In this document: piece after piece, positions 9,415 through 18,507 of the stretch | How positions within the stretch are numbered: position 1 is the first letter of the stretch | Layout of the letters: each line of letters starts with the position of its first letter | DNA from: Bryobacterales bacterium | Lineage (GTDB): Bacteria; Acidobacteriota; Terriglobia; Bryobacterales; Bryobacteraceae | Reading direction: 5' to 3' | Assembly: GCA_020846745.1 (NCBI GenBank) | Contig: JADLDI010000157.1 | Coordinates: 59,953 to 123,952, forward strand | DNA: 64,000 nucleotides | Program-made: the position numbers and the translations under genes | The notes under the pieces: model-generated | The model's input: only the letters and a program-made list of their open reading frames with translations | Told to the model about the DNA's origin: nothing | Database searches by the model: none

Positions 9415-12207
9415 GTGTCTTATTTTGGTCTACTTAAATCGTATTCGCTGTACCTCATGCCCTTGACGTGCCTCGCGCTGCCCGCGCTCGGTGCGGAATA
9501 TTTCGTCTCCCCCACCGGTTCTGCTTCTGGCAACGGAACTCAAGGTAACCCATGGTCTCTTTCCGCCGCGCTCGCTCAGCCCGCCGCTGTCCGTCCCGGC
9601 GATACCATCTGGATGCTCGGCGGTACCTATGACGGGCAATTTGTGTCCAATCTAAGGGGCGCTGCCGGCGCGCCGATTACCGTCCGCGCCTTTCCCGGTG
9701 CAAACCCTGTTCTGCAAAGCGGTGGCTCGAACATGAGTTACTGTGTTCTCGAAGTTAATGGATCTTATACCTGGTTCTGGGGCCTCGAGATACGCGGTAC
9801 GCGCCAGGAACGCGGCGGCGAGCGCGCTTGCGGTATCAATGCCTATGGCGCAAATCTTAAATTCATTAACAACATAATTCACGATGTCGGACAGGTCGGT
9901 ATCTGGAATGGATCGGATAATACCGAGTTATACGGCAATATCATCTTCAACGTGGGTTACGATGGCGGTGATCGCGGTCATGGCCATAGCTATTACTCGC
10001 AAAACAAGAACGGCACTAAGCGTTTCGTAGATAATATCTACTTCAATTCGTTCGGCCATGGCATACATATCTACGGTTCCTCTAACGCTTTTCTCGATAA
10101 CTATCACATTGAAGGCAACTTCGGCTTCAATAGCGGTATCTTCTCTCGCGACGGGGTTTCCACTAACATCCTGATTGGCGGAGATAAGTCGGCATCCAAC
10201 TATAACATCCTCAATAACGTTACTTTCTTTACGGCTAATATTACCGGCAATGGACGTTCGGCCGTCTTAGGATACGGCGGCTCCCCCTGCAGCAACTTCA
10301 CCGTGAAAGGCAACACTTTCGTCGGCAACCCTACAGCCTTGATCATGGGTTGCACCAGCACTGTCATGGACGGAAACACGTTGGTCGGAGCCACTTCCGG
10401 CTTCAACCAGCAATCCTATCCGTCTAATACTTACTTGACCAGCCGTTCTAACGGATCGACGAAGGTCTATGTTCGCAAGAACCAGTTCGAAACAGGCCGC
10501 GCTCATGTGGCTATCCTCAATTGGGCCGGCCTCGGCTCAGTTAGTGTCGACTTGTCTGGCGTCCTGAACGTCGGCGATGCTTTCGAAGTCGTTGATGCGC
10601 AGGACTACTTTGGCGCTCCCGTATACTCCGGTGTGTACGCCGGCGGCAGTATTGCGCTTACTACACTGAACACCAGTGTTTACCGTAGCGTCGGCTTGAG
10701 CGTTGTGCACACCACGCCGGAATTCAATGCGTTCCTGGTGCGGCGCCGCGGCGCTGGAACGCCCGTCCCGTCTAATCGCCCGCCCGTCGTGAGTGGTGGT
10801 TCGGCTCAAACAATCACTTTGCCCGGCACCGCGGTCCTCAACGGTGCGGTGACGGATGCTGGTTACCCTATCGGCACCCTCACCACGGTGTGGGACAAAG
10901 TGAGCGGACCCGGCACGGTCTCGTTCGGGAACGCCGCCTCCTCCCAGACCACGGCATCCTTCTCCGCGGCCGGCACATACGTGCTTAGCTTTACGGCAAA
11001 CAACGGTACTCAATCCACAACGGCACAGGTCACCATAACCGTCAACGCCGCCCCAGCTCCGACGCCTACCCCTACTCCCACTCCTACGCCAACTCCCACC
11101 CCAAGCCCCGATCCGGCTCCGGCGACCGGCGTCATTGAGGCGCCCCTGCGCATTAACGCCGGTGGTTCCTCCTACGTGGGCGCTGGTGGGGTCTCCTGGA
11201 TTGCTGACCAGTATTACTCCGGCGGCGCCGTTGTCTCCTCTCCCGGTAACATCGGATATACCACCGACACTGCCGTCTACAGCACCCAACGCTCCGGCGA
11301 TTTCACCTACAAGATCCCGGTCCGCAACGGCTACTGGTCGGTCCAACTGAAATTCGCCGAACTGGCGTTTCAATCCGTCGGAAAGCGTGTGTTCGATGTC
11401 TACCTGAACGGCTCGCTCGTCGCGGCCGGATGGGATATCGTTGCCCGCTCCGGTGGAGCCCGCACCGCTCAGAACATGGGCGTTTCCACCAATGTTACGT
11501 CCGGTTTCATCGAACTCCGCTTCGTCTCGAAAGTCGGTTCTGCGGTTGTGAACGGAATTGAACTGGTGCCGGTCACTCTCGTTGCCGGCCCCACCACCTC
11601 CACGCCGACACCGACGCCGACCCCAACTCCCACTCCGACGCCAACTCCCACTCCAACTCCGACGCCGACCCCGACTCCTACGCCCGACCCGACTCCCACT
11701 CCGACTCCCACTCCGACTCCCACTCCTACGCCCGATCCGACTCCGATTGGAGAAACCGTGTCAGGACCGTTCCGCATCAACGCCGGCGGATCCCAATACG
11801 TCGACGGTTCGACGGTCTGGCTGGCCGATCGGGCTTTCAACGGGGGCTCGGCGTTTGAATCGGCCGGTCCGATTGGTTGGAGCAACCAACTGCCGTTATC
11901 GACCACCCAGCGCGTCGGCGACTTCGTCTATAAGATCCCTGTCAAGAACGGGATCTGGGCGCTTCGTCTCCAGTTCGCTGAGTTGGTGCATACTGCCGTC
12001 GGCAAGCGCGTTTTCAACGTCTACGTGAATGGATCGTTGGTATCCGGAAACTATGACGTCGTCGCTCGCAGTGGCGCAGCCAGGACGGCCATATGGCAGG
12101 GTTTCACCCTCAGTACGCAATCCGGCTTCATCGAGATCCGATTCTCCTCGGTCGTCGACAAAGCCATCGTCAACGCAATTGAACTGACTCCGATCCGGCT
12201 GAACTAG
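9415..12207 (+). CDS. Large exported protein: beta-helix, PKD-like and two malectin domains
   Basis: A 930-residue multidomain protein. GTG at 9415 is preferred because AGGAG lies 5 bp upstream and the product then begins with a good signal peptide ending LPALGA. Order: beta-helix about residues 30-430 (opening EYFVSPTGSASGNGTQGNPW, paralogous to the genes at 3950 and 6814); PKD/cadherin-like domain about 452-545; PT-repeat linker; malectin-like domain about 575-720 (LRINAGGSSY to VNGIELVPV); second PT linker about 725-778; second malectin-like domain about 780-930 (FRINAGGSQY to VNAIELTPI). Malectin domains bind carbohydrate, so the protein probably binds and processes a polysaccharide outside the cell. 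Confidence 0.85.
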   Translation: MSYFGLLKSYSLYLMPLTCLALPALGAEYFVSPTGSASGNGTQGNPWSLSAALAQPAAVRPGDTIWMLGGTYDGQFVSNLRGAAGAPITVRAFPGANPVLQSGGSNMSYCVLEVNGSYTWFWGLEIRGTRQERGGERACGINAYGANLKFINNIIHDVGQVGIWNGSDNTELYGNIIFNVGYDGGDRGHGHSYYSQNKNGTKRFVDNIYFNSFGHGIHIYGSSNAFLDNYHIEGNFGFNSGIFSRDGVSTNILIGGDKSASNYNILNNVTFFTANITGNGRSAVLGYGGSPCSNFTVKGNTFVGNPTALIMGCTSTVMDGNTLVGATSGFNQQSYPSNTYLTSRSNGSTKVYVRKNQFETGRAHVAILNWAGLGSVSVDLSGVLNVGDAFEVVDAQDYFGAPVYSGVYAGGSIALTTLNTSVYRSVGLSVVHTTPEFNAFLVRRRGAGTPVPSNRPPVVSGGSAQTITLPGTAVLNGAVTDAGYPIGTLTTVWDKVSGPGTVSFGNAASSQTTASFSAAGTYVLSFTANNGTQSTTAQVTITVNAAPAPTPTPTPTPTPTPTPSPDPAPATGVIEAPLRINAGGSSYVGAGGVSWIADQYYSGGAVVSSPGNIGYTTDTAVYSTQRSGDFTYKIPVRNGYWSVQLKFAELAFQSVGKRVFDVYLNGSLVAAGWDIVARSGGARTAQNMGVSTNVTSGFIELRFVSKVGSAVVNGIELVPVTLVAGPTTSTPTPTPTPTPTPTPTPTPTPTPTPTPTPDPTPTPTPTPTPTPTPDPTPIGETVSGPFRINAGGSQYVDGSTVWLADRAFNGGSAFESAGPIGWSNQLPLSTTQRVGDFVYKIPVKNGIWALRLQFAELVHTAVGKRVFNVYVNGSLVSGNYDVVARSGAARTAIWQGFTLSTQSGFIEIRFSSVVDKAIVNAIELTPIRLN
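11056..11120 (+). repeat. Proline-threonine codon repeat, linker 1
   Basis: Degenerate six-base units (ACY-CCN, coding Thr-Pro) run through this stretch, ending in a Pro-Ser-Pro-Asp variant. They encode a flexible extended linker between the PKD-like and the first malectin domain of the protein starting at 9415. Confidence 0.85.
11599..11746 (+). repeat. Proline-threonine codon repeat, linker 2
   Basis: About 24 six-base Thr-Pro units, interrupted twice by Pro-Asp-Pro, encode the linker between the two malectin-like domains. Being nearly a simple repeat it could vary in length between strains by slippage. The antisense frames read as Val-Gly repeats and are not genes. Confidence 0.88.
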
Positions 12208-12241
12208 TTAGCCGTTTCCTGTCTTTGATCGTCGTTTCACC

Positions 12242-12276
12242 AAAGGGGCTGCTGCCGCGGCCCCTTTGTGCTTTTT
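12242..12276 (+). terminator. Rho-independent terminator after the malectin/beta-helix gene
   Basis: A perfect 8 bp stem AAAGGGGC (12242-12249) and GCCCCTTT (12260-12267) encloses a 10-base loop and is followed by GTGCTTTTTC. It lies 35 bp after the stop at 12207, and between two convergent genes. Confidence 0.8.
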
Positions 12277-12302
12277 CGGGGCGCGGGCTTTTCCGGCTTG
12301 CG

Positions 12303-13898
12303 CTAATCCGCCTGCCGCTGCCAATTCGCTGTTCTTGAAACCGCCGGTTGCAGCGATATTCGGAACCGGCATGCACCGTCGCTTAAGTCCGTTTCGATGC
12401 TCGCCCCCTCGCTCCTCAGCCACTCGGCATACCTGGGAAAACCTTCTGCCGCGTCCACCCGCTTCCACTTCGGCGCTGCCCCATGAAGCGCAACCACGAT
12501 TAACTCGATCGAACCGCCTGCTGTTGCGATCAGGCATACCTTACGGCGGTCGCTCCCTGCGGGCAACCAATGGAGTACCAGGCTGATTGCCGCGTTCTCG
12601 ACGGCCCTAAAATCCGCCAGCACTTCGTCCTCGGGATAACCCGGAGCAAGCGCAACTTCCACACCCGGATTCAACAACGTCTTCATCCGGTCCGCGATCG
12701 CAATCAGCAGGCTTTGCGAACGGAATTGCGTCGCAGCCCATTTCGGTTCCGTCTTCTCAAATAACGCTTCTCCCACCAGAAACGCTGCCCGCGCCGTCGC
12801 CCGCCTCATCATGTCGAGATCGCCGCGCACCGCGTCGTTTGCCGCCGAATAAGCCGCATCCAGGTTTTTCAGCGCGCCCAGCGACATCATTTCGGTGTTC
12901 AGCAGTTGCATCGACTCGCGGAACACCGGCTCGCTCACGAGCTGGGCGCCTGCATCGCCGCTGTTGCTTTCCTCTGAGTCGCCCCCGGCTGCATCCGCGC
13001 TCGCAATGAGTGCTCGATTCTCTCCGTTCGTGCTGCTGCGCCGGCGTGGCGGCCTCAAGCGGCCTCGAACCGCACCACCGGCCCGCTCCGTGTGCACCGG
13101 TGGCTCTGCCAGGCCGTCAACCTGCTTCATTGGCACAACCAATCCTGGTACTTCCCCCACCCCGTGACCTGATAGCTCCCCCTGCCGGTAACCGAGCAGT
13201 CGCTCCGCCGCGGCATTCGCGAACCGGATCTCCCCACCCGCCTCCATAATCAAAATGCCTTCCGTCGAACTCTCGTACGCCGTTCTCACCCATCGCCCGC
13301 GCGATTCAGGGTCGCCCGCCATCGTCCGGCGTCCGACGAAAAATGTCGACTCGATTGTTTTCCATACACCCCAAATCCCGCACACTGTGGCCGCTGCCGA
13401 CAACCCAAGTAGCGTCACGAGGCCAAACCACACCCATCGCGTCTTCTGCCGGTGGTTCTCGTGCGATTCCGCCTGAAATGTGTCCAGCGCGTTGCCCAAT
13501 TCGCTCACCGCTTGGCCAACCTTCGCACGGAACTCGGCTCCCGTTTGCTCCTGCACCTGGCACGCGATTGTCATCAGTTCCTGCGATTGGTGCAGGGCCG
13601 GCCGCATCTCCGCAAACAATTCGTCGGCGTCCGCGAATACTGCCCCTTCCTGCCAGTACCGCGCACACACCGCGCGCCTCCGCGCCGCCGCCTCCCCGCC
13701 TCCGCCCCCATCCGTCGCCTCGAGCCCCGCCCGCAGTTGTTCCAGTACCGCCCGTAAATCGCTTTGCGTTTTCTCAAACTTTTCCGCTCTTTTACCCGCT
13801 TCCACCAGTCCGTACAGCGACAGGCAGGCCACAATCGCCCAAAGCGGAAGGCCGGCAACAATGCGTCTATATCGTGCGTCGACTTTCGTCAATAACAT
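12303..13898 (-). CDS. Membrane sensor with PAS domain and degenerate histidine-kinase-like C-terminus
   Basis: A 531-residue protein. Transmembrane segments are seen near residues 16-32 (LWAIVACLSLYGLV) and 157-176 (VWFGLVTLLGLSAAATVCGI), bracketing a periplasmic helical region. A PAS-like domain follows (AYESSTEGILIMEAGGEIRFANAAAERLLGYRQGEL, about residues 207-242), then a low-complexity Arg/Gly/Ser region, then an alpha-helical segment and a C-terminal ATPase-like part. I do not see a usual phospho-acceptor H box (SHELRTPL type) nor intact N and G boxes, so kinase activity is doubtful. It may be a degenerate kinase or a signal-relay protein. Its function relative to the neighbours is unknown. 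Confidence 0.65.
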   Translation of the reverse strand: MLLTKVDARYRRIVAGLPLWAIVACLSLYGLVEAGKRAEKFEKTQSDLRAVLEQLRAGLEATDGGGGGEAAARRRAVCARYWQEGAVFADADELFAEMRPALHQSQELMTIACQVQEQTGAEFRAKVGQAVSELGNALDTFQAESHENHRQKTRWVWFGLVTLLGLSAAATVCGIWGVWKTIESTFFVGRRTMAGDPESRGRWVRTAYESSTEGILIMEAGGEIRFANAAAERLLGYRQGELSGHGVGEVPGLVVPMKQVDGLAEPPVHTERAGGAVRGRLRPPRRRSSTNGENRALIASADAAGGDSEESNSGDAGAQLVSEPVFRESMQLLNTEMMSLGALKNLDAAYSAANDAVRGDLDMMRRATARAAFLVGEALFEKTEPKWAATQFRSQSLLIAIADRMKTLLNPGVEVALAPGYPEDEVLADFRAVENAAISLVLHWLPAGSDRRKVCLIATAGGSIELIVVALHGAAPKWKRVDAAEGFPRYAEWLRSEGASIETDLSDGACRFRISLQPAVSRTANWQRQAD

Positions 13899-14057
13899 TC
13901 GACAGCTGGAAATCCCTCAACCCGGGTGCCGTCCGCCGCGCCTCAGTTTCACGCGTCGAACGACATCCCTCGCGGTAGCCAGCATACCAGTTTCTGCTGC
14001 ACCGAAACGGTCTCGAGAGCTTCCTCCTCCTTGCCTCAAGTAGAATGATCACTATCG

Positions 14058-15677
14058 ATGGCGCTCAGGTTGCCCTTCTTTTTGTGCCTGGTCATTGTTG
14101 CGTTTGCCGCGGCCGATCTGCATCGCAACTGGCAGGTTGTCTTCGGAGACGGTTTATCCTACCTGGAAACCGGTGAACAGATTCTCGCCGGCCACCGCTC
14201 ACTGAGCTACGGTCTGTGGGGCCCCCTCTATAGCGTGCTGGTCGCCTTCGCCGTTCAATGGGTTCGCCCTTGGGGCGGTGACGAAATCGTCGCGATGCGC
14301 GCCGTCTCCATTGCCATGTTCATTCTGTTCCTCCCGGCCCTGGTCTTCTTCATGTCCGAAGTCCGAAACCTTGCCCGTAAGCGAGGCGTCGCGCCGGGTT
14401 CCCCCGCCGAAAGCGCACTTCTGATACTCGGATACCTCACTACCGGCTACACCTCTATTCATTGGATCGGCCTCGGCACCACCACTCCTGACCTCGGTGT
14501 TGCCGCCGCCACCCTTTGCGCCGCGGGCCTCGCGCTCCGCCTGCTCACCCGTCCCGGCGAAAAATGGGTGCTGCCGGCATTAGGTCTCGTGCTTGGCTTC
14601 GGAGCATGGTGGAAAGAGCCGATGTTTGCCACCGGCTGCGCCTGGCTCGTCACTGTCGGTCTCGGTGCGGCCTGGAAGCGCCGTGCATGGGGCCAATGGC
14701 TTCTTGCCGTCATCCTGTTTGCCGGAATGACGGTTCCACTCACGTCCACCCTCCGCAGCGGCGGCCTCACCAGCGCGTCGCTCAACTACATGTGGCACGT
14801 CAACGGAATCCCGAATCGCTTCTACGTCGGTGGCGCCCCGAACGGCGCCCCGCTCCATCCTCCCCGGCAAATTCATTCCGCCCCCGCGGTATTTGAGTTC
14901 TCGACTCCCTTCGACGTCACTTATCCCGTCTGGTATCACCCCGTCTATTTCTATGAAGGAACCCGGCCCGTGTTCGATGCCTCGCGGCAACTCCGAGTGG
15001 CCGCTCAAAACCTTCGTGGATACTTCGAGGTGTTGCGATCGCGATGGTTGGCGCTTTCTACCATCGGTATCCTCGCTTTCCTGTTGCTCCTCCGTGCGAA
15101 TCCCTTCCGCCTCGCCTGGCCTGTCACAATACCGGTGCTCATTCCCGTGGGCGCCGTCGCGCTTGTCCATTGGGAGCCTCGCTATATTGCTGCATTCTTT
15201 AGCGTCCTGGTCACTGGCTGCGCCTTGGCCATCGCATCCAAGGTGCCCGCCGGCAGGTGGGGCCGAGCGTTCCTGGCTATGGCCGTCGTCAGCGTACTCC
15301 CGATGTTCGCTGACCTGGTCTTGCGATCCCGCCAACCCATCCTTCCTTGTGCCTTTTGCACCACTGCCGCTGAGTTGCAACAGTTGGGTGTCAAGCCAGG
15401 CGACAAGATCGCTTTCCTCGGCGGCCATTCGTTCCACACCTGGATCGCACGCAAAACCAAAACCCGAATCGTCGCGCAAATGCCTCTCCAGGAGTGGCCC
15501 AATTGGCGAAATGCCGGTCCCCAGGCGCGAGTGCGCATCTACGATGAGCTAAGGAACATCGGTGTTTCAGCGATCGTCGCTGTCGATGCGTCCCCTACCG
15601 ACCTTGGCCGGGAAATAGACTGGAAGCAACCCTCAGGCACCGGGCTATACGTCGCAACTCTTCGCAAAATCCACTGA
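14058..15677 (+). CDS. Polytopic membrane protein, GT-C/GT39-like
   Basis: A 539-residue protein with about ten hydrophobic segments. The first loop carries the acidic motif FGDGLSYLETGEQILAGH after TM1, as in GT-C (PMT/ArnT-like) glycosyltransferases, where an acidic residue in loop 1 is catalytic. A second loop has GIPNRFYVGGAPNGAP. The C-terminal 110 residues form a soluble domain (GVKPGDKIAFLGGHSFHTWIA). These features support a lipid-linked sugar transferase at the membrane, but the exact family is not certain. It stands alone on the + strand, diverging from the sensor gene. Confidence 0.6.
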   Translation: MALRLPFFLCLVIVAFAAADLHRNWQVVFGDGLSYLETGEQILAGHRSLSYGLWGPLYSVLVAFAVQWVRPWGGDEIVAMRAVSIAMFILFLPALVFFMSEVRNLARKRGVAPGSPAESALLILGYLTTGYTSIHWIGLGTTTPDLGVAAATLCAAGLALRLLTRPGEKWVLPALGLVLGFGAWWKEPMFATGCAWLVTVGLGAAWKRRAWGQWLLAVILFAGMTVPLTSTLRSGGLTSASLNYMWHVNGIPNRFYVGGAPNGAPLHPPRQIHSAPAVFEFSTPFDVTYPVWYHPVYFYEGTRPVFDASRQLRVAAQNLRGYFEVLRSRWLALSTIGILAFLLLLRANPFRLAWPVTIPVLIPVGAVALVHWEPRYIAAFFSVLVTGCALAIASKVPAGRWGRAFLAMAVVSVLPMFADLVLRSRQPILPCAFCTTAAELQQLGVKPGDKIAFLGGHSFHTWIARKTKTRIVAQMPLQEWPNWRNAGPQARVRIYDELRNIGVSAIVAVDASPTDLGREIDWKQPSGTGLYVATLRKIH

Positions 15678-15889
15678 TCCCAATCACCCTGAGTGTCACC
15701 GTTGCTATCAGACAACAACCACCATTTTCCCCCTTTTGCGACGCGGGTGTCTGGCCGGGCCCCCGGTTGGTGGCATCGATTTTCAAAACATGGTTACCGA
15801 TTGAGAATGCGTCACGGGATAAGGCTTCAGTGCGGGTGCTCGCGTCGGTGCGGTATGCGAAAATCCCGGTGGAAGTTCTATTGCGAGCG

Positions 15890-17314
15890 ATGAGAGGATT
15901 CTTCGTTCTTTTCTGTCTGGCCTGTTTAGGCATATTCCAGGGGATTTTGGCGGATAGCCCGCCGCTCACGATCTCCGGACGTATATTCGATGCTGATGGT
16001 CGGCCAATTCCGGGTGGTTTGGTCAAGATTTTCAGCTCAGGATGGCAGGTTTATCGCGTCAGAGCAAACGAAAACGGTGAATACCGTTTCGCACCTCCCG
16101 TTGAGGGCATATATACGCTTGCCGCTATGCCGCCTGAGATTTCAGTCTCGCAACGCCCGCTGATGCAGGATGGAAGGCGCGTTATGTTACGAGACGTGAT
16201 GACGTTCTACCCCTCACTCTCGACACCCCGCGATGCACAAGGGCTTAAGGTTCGCGCGGGCGAGATCAAGTCTGGGGTGGACATTCACATCAAGCGTGTA
16301 CCTGTGGCCCTGGTTGATTTGCGAGGTCGTGTGACCGGCCCGCGCGTTAGTTGTGTCATCGGTGAGACCCTATTCCAAGGGGCTATTTACAACAACGACG
16401 ATCCAGAACGGGATTACCTGTTTATTGTCGGACGGAATAACACATTCCAGATACCAGCAGTCCCCGTCGGCACTTACTCGGCGGTCCTGCTGGGCAACAG
16501 GGGCGGCTGCGAACGGCTTTTGCCACACCGCCTCAATGTGAGCCAAGCCAACCAGCAATTCGTGCTGTCAGTCGAGCCGACAGTGCGAGTAAGGGTTCAG
16601 GTCCGGTTCGAGGATGGCGTGCCGCATCTTAGCGGCCTAACGCAAAGGGAATTTGATGATCGTACTATCGCCGTGTTCCATAGATTGGATGTCGTGAAGA
16701 ACTACAGAACCCGTGGAGCAGATGCCTTCTTTCCTTTGAATGATACGACGTGTCCAGACATCCCAACAGGTACATATCGAATTGAAGGCAGCGTTCCGGT
16801 GGACGGCAGCTACCTCAAATCGGCCCGTATCGGTTCGAAGACATATTCTCCAGATTCAGTGAAAATCGAACCGGGCGGGTCTCATCTGGTGGAACTCGTG
16901 TTCAGTATGGATACGGCGAGAATTCATCCGGTTCTTGACCGACGTGACGCAGGACAACTCACCAGAGCCTCGCATCTGACCGTCATTTCTCTGCCCTCGC
17001 CCGGAGTTCCACCCCGCATCTACGGGCAATCGAATGGAATCGACTACCTCGCTGATTTCAACTTGCCGCCCGGCAGGTACATTGCATTCATGGCCACCGA
17101 TTGGCACGTGAAGGAAGATGTCCTCACTGACGTGTACTTCATGAGTGCGATTGCAGCGGATGCTACGGAGTTCGGTGTACACGAGAAGGAACACCTGGAA
17201 CTGCGGTGCCCACTGCTTTCAAGTGAACAGGTTCGTCGGCGCGTGGCGGAGTTATGTACCGACCAACCTATTCTGTTGCGCTGTCGCTCGGTCGTCGGCG
17301 GGGGGAGGCGTTAG
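15890..17314 (+). CDS. Secreted carboxypeptidase-regulatory-like domain protein; 3' end rebuilt by a deletion
   Basis: The ATG at 15890 begins a signal peptide (MRGFFVLFCLACLGIFQGILA). It is followed by ITISGRIFDADGRPIPGGLVKIFSSG and NENGEYRFAPPVEGIYTLAA, a carboxypeptidase-regulatory-like beta-sandwich common in acidobacterial secreted proteins. The rest is beta-rich with no recognised domain. Residues up to about EQVRRRVAEL look like a natural C-terminus; the last 19 codons overlap the recombinase remnant that begins near 17255 and are probably not original. Function unknown; cell-surface or periplasmic location is inferred from the signal peptide. Confidence 0.7.
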   Translation: MRGFFVLFCLACLGIFQGILADSPPLTISGRIFDADGRPIPGGLVKIFSSGWQVYRVRANENGEYRFAPPVEGIYTLAAMPPEISVSQRPLMQDGRRVMLRDVMTFYPSLSTPRDAQGLKVRAGEIKSGVDIHIKRVPVALVDLRGRVTGPRVSCVIGETLFQGAIYNNDDPERDYLFIVGRNNTFQIPAVPVGTYSAVLLGNRGGCERLLPHRLNVSQANQQFVLSVEPTVRVRVQVRFEDGVPHLSGLTQREFDDRTIAVFHRLDVVKNYRTRGADAFFPLNDTTCPDIPTGTYRIEGSVPVDGSYLKSARIGSKTYSPDSVKIEPGGSHLVELVFSMDTARIHPVLDRRDAGQLTRASHLTVISLPSPGVPPRIYGQSNGIDYLADFNLPPGRYIAFMATDWHVKEDVLTDVYFMSAIAADATEFGVHEKEHLELRCPLLSSEQVRRRVAELCTDQPILLRCRSVVGGGRR

Positions 17315-17693
17315 GCTTGCGTTGGGAAGACGTGGATCTGGACAAGGGCACTCTAAGCGTCCGCTATGCGTTGCAGCGGGTGAACGGCAATCCGAGCGTC
17401 AGTGGGCCGGTGATCGGTGGCAGGAGACAGAGCACGTGTTCACCAGCACAATCGGTACACCGCTTGACGACTGCAAAGTGACGCATCAGTTTCAGCGCAT
17501 CCTGAAAGCCGCCAATTGCCGAAGCTCCGATCTCATGCCCTGAGGCATGGACATCCCCGGTCACTCGCAGATCGGCTTGACGATGAACACCTACGGCTAC
17601 GTCGTTACGGCAGTCCAGCATGAAGCCGCAAGCAAGATGGATGCGATCCTGGGCGGCGCTGCTGTCACCGATCAGAATACAGCCGTGCAGTAA
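17255..17693 (+). pseudogene. Broken tyrosine recombinase (integrase) of an older element
   Basis: Pieces of one integrase lie in order but in different frames. At 17257-17390 the frame reads SVALSLGRRRGEALGLRWEDVDLDKGTL, with the first catalytic Arg in a RRGEALGL context. At about 17430-17525 another frame reads HVFTSTIGTPLDDCKVTHQFQRIL. At 17547-17693 it reads MDIPGHSQIGLTMNTYGYVV with the late His and the Tyr, ending at TAA. The HxxR block and the N-terminal domain are missing. It is not a duplicate of the prophage integrase at 62258: the residues differ. It ends 20 bp before the left att repeat, facing it in the same way as the intact integrase faces the tRNA, so it marks an older insertion at the same site. 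Confidence 0.85.
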
Positions 17694-17713
17694 CACGCAA
17701 TTGTTGTATCGAA

Positions 17714-17759
17714 TGGTGAGCGCGGAAGGAATCGAACCTTCAACCTACTGATTAAGAGT
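17714..17759. repeat. Left attachment site (attL core, partial tRNA-Lys)
   Basis: This 46 bp segment is identical to 63509-63554. It corresponds to the 3' part of a tRNA-Lys on the - strand, from the anticodon loop through the T arm, acceptor strand and CCA. The match ends at 17759; the next bases differ from the tRNA, so no complete tRNA exists here. This is the displaced tRNA end left by site-specific integration. Confidence 0.93.
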
Positions 17760-17890
17760 TCGTATCCGACCACGCAAACTATTGACGCTACAAGCGACCT
17801 TCTTCGGCTGAATGCCTCCATTTCGGGTCCTACGGCGCGTATTGAACCCGAATCTGAACACGAAAATCTCTGTGAGGTTGTTCCATTCCG

Positions 17891-17929
17891 GCGGGCAGGC
17901 AACGGCAGCAGCCCTGCCCGCTCTTTTTC
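17891..17929 (+). terminator. Rho-independent terminator at the prophage left end
   Basis: Stem GCGGGCAGG (17891-17899) and CCTGCCCGC (17913-17921) with a 13-base loop, followed by TCTTTTTCT. It lies inside attL, 25 bp before the first prophage gene, so it would stop + strand transcription entering from the chromosome and insulate the prophage. The left 130 bp before it hold no gene. Confidence 0.8.
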
Positions 17930-17953
17930 TGATTGGAACCCGCCGGAGGCGGC

Positions 17954-18157
17954 ATGAAGACGGCATTGCGAGTGTTGATTGAGGCTAGATTGGCTGGCGC
18001 GGTTGATCGCCAGGCCAAGCGGGACGTTCGGCGGAAAGCCCGTAACGAAAAAGTGGCTCAGTATAGAGCACGTATGAAGAAGGATCCGGTTATTGAGATC
18101 CCCGAAAACAGCCCTTTGTACCAGAAGCGGCAGAACCGCCAGGAGATTGCAGCGTGA
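17954..18157 (+). CDS. Small basic protein, unknown function
   Basis: A 67-residue highly charged protein (MKTALRVLIEARLAGAVDRQ, then KRDVRRKARNEKVAQYRARMKK). The start at 17954 is chosen for the GGAGG five bases upstream; an earlier in-frame ATG at 17933 lacks such a site. The stop overlaps the GTG of the next gene. Its basic helical character suggests nucleic-acid binding, but no family is recognised. Confidence 0.6.
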   Translation: MKTALRVLIEARLAGAVDRQAKRDVRRKARNEKVAQYRARMKKDPVIEIPENSPLYQKRQNRQEIAA

Positions 18158-18507
18158 CGTTCGACGACTACCAGAACCAGGCGGGCGAAACCGCCATCTA
18201 CCCAAACTGGGGCAGGAACCTTGTCTACCCGACCCTCGGTCTTGCCGGCGAAAGCGGCGAGGTTGCCGAGAAGGTAAAGAAGCTGATACGGGACCAGGGT
18301 GTGAACTCGCCGGAGGAACTGGACGCCGAGGCTCGGTACGAATTCCGCATGGCGCTGGCGAAGGAATTGGGCGATGTGCTTTGGTACGTCGCGGCGATCT
18401 GCCACGAGTGCGGAATGCGGATGGAGGCGGTAGCCGACCTGAACCTCGCGAAGTTGGCCTCGCGTAAGCAACGGGGCGTGCTCAACGGATCGGGAGATGC
18501 GCGATGA
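18154..18507 (+). CDS. MazG-like nucleotide pyrophosphohydrolase
   Basis: A 117-residue all-alpha NTP-PPase. The metal-binding motifs are visible: LAGESGEVAEKVKK (ExxE) near residues 30-42 and KELGDVLWYVAAI (ExxD) near 71-83. Enzymes of this type hydrolyse (d)NTPs to monophosphate and pyrophosphate; in phages they can remove unwanted or signalling nucleotides. The GTG start overlaps the preceding TGA, and the stop overlaps the next ATG. Confidence 0.87.
   Translation: MTFDDYQNQAGETAIYPNWGRNLVYPTLGLAGESGEVAEKVKKLIRDQGVNSPEELDAEARYEFRMALAKELGDVLWYVAAICHECGMRMEAVADLNLAKLASRKQRGVLNGSGDAR

Noticed and set aside
11599..11746. Regular repeat that might be taken for a CRISPR or satellite array
   Set aside because: Units are six-base Thr-Pro codons within a gene; there are no unique spacers.
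11469..11906. - strand frame with a Val-Gly repeat
   Set aside because: It is the complement of the Thr-Pro codon repeat of the malectin/beta-helix protein.
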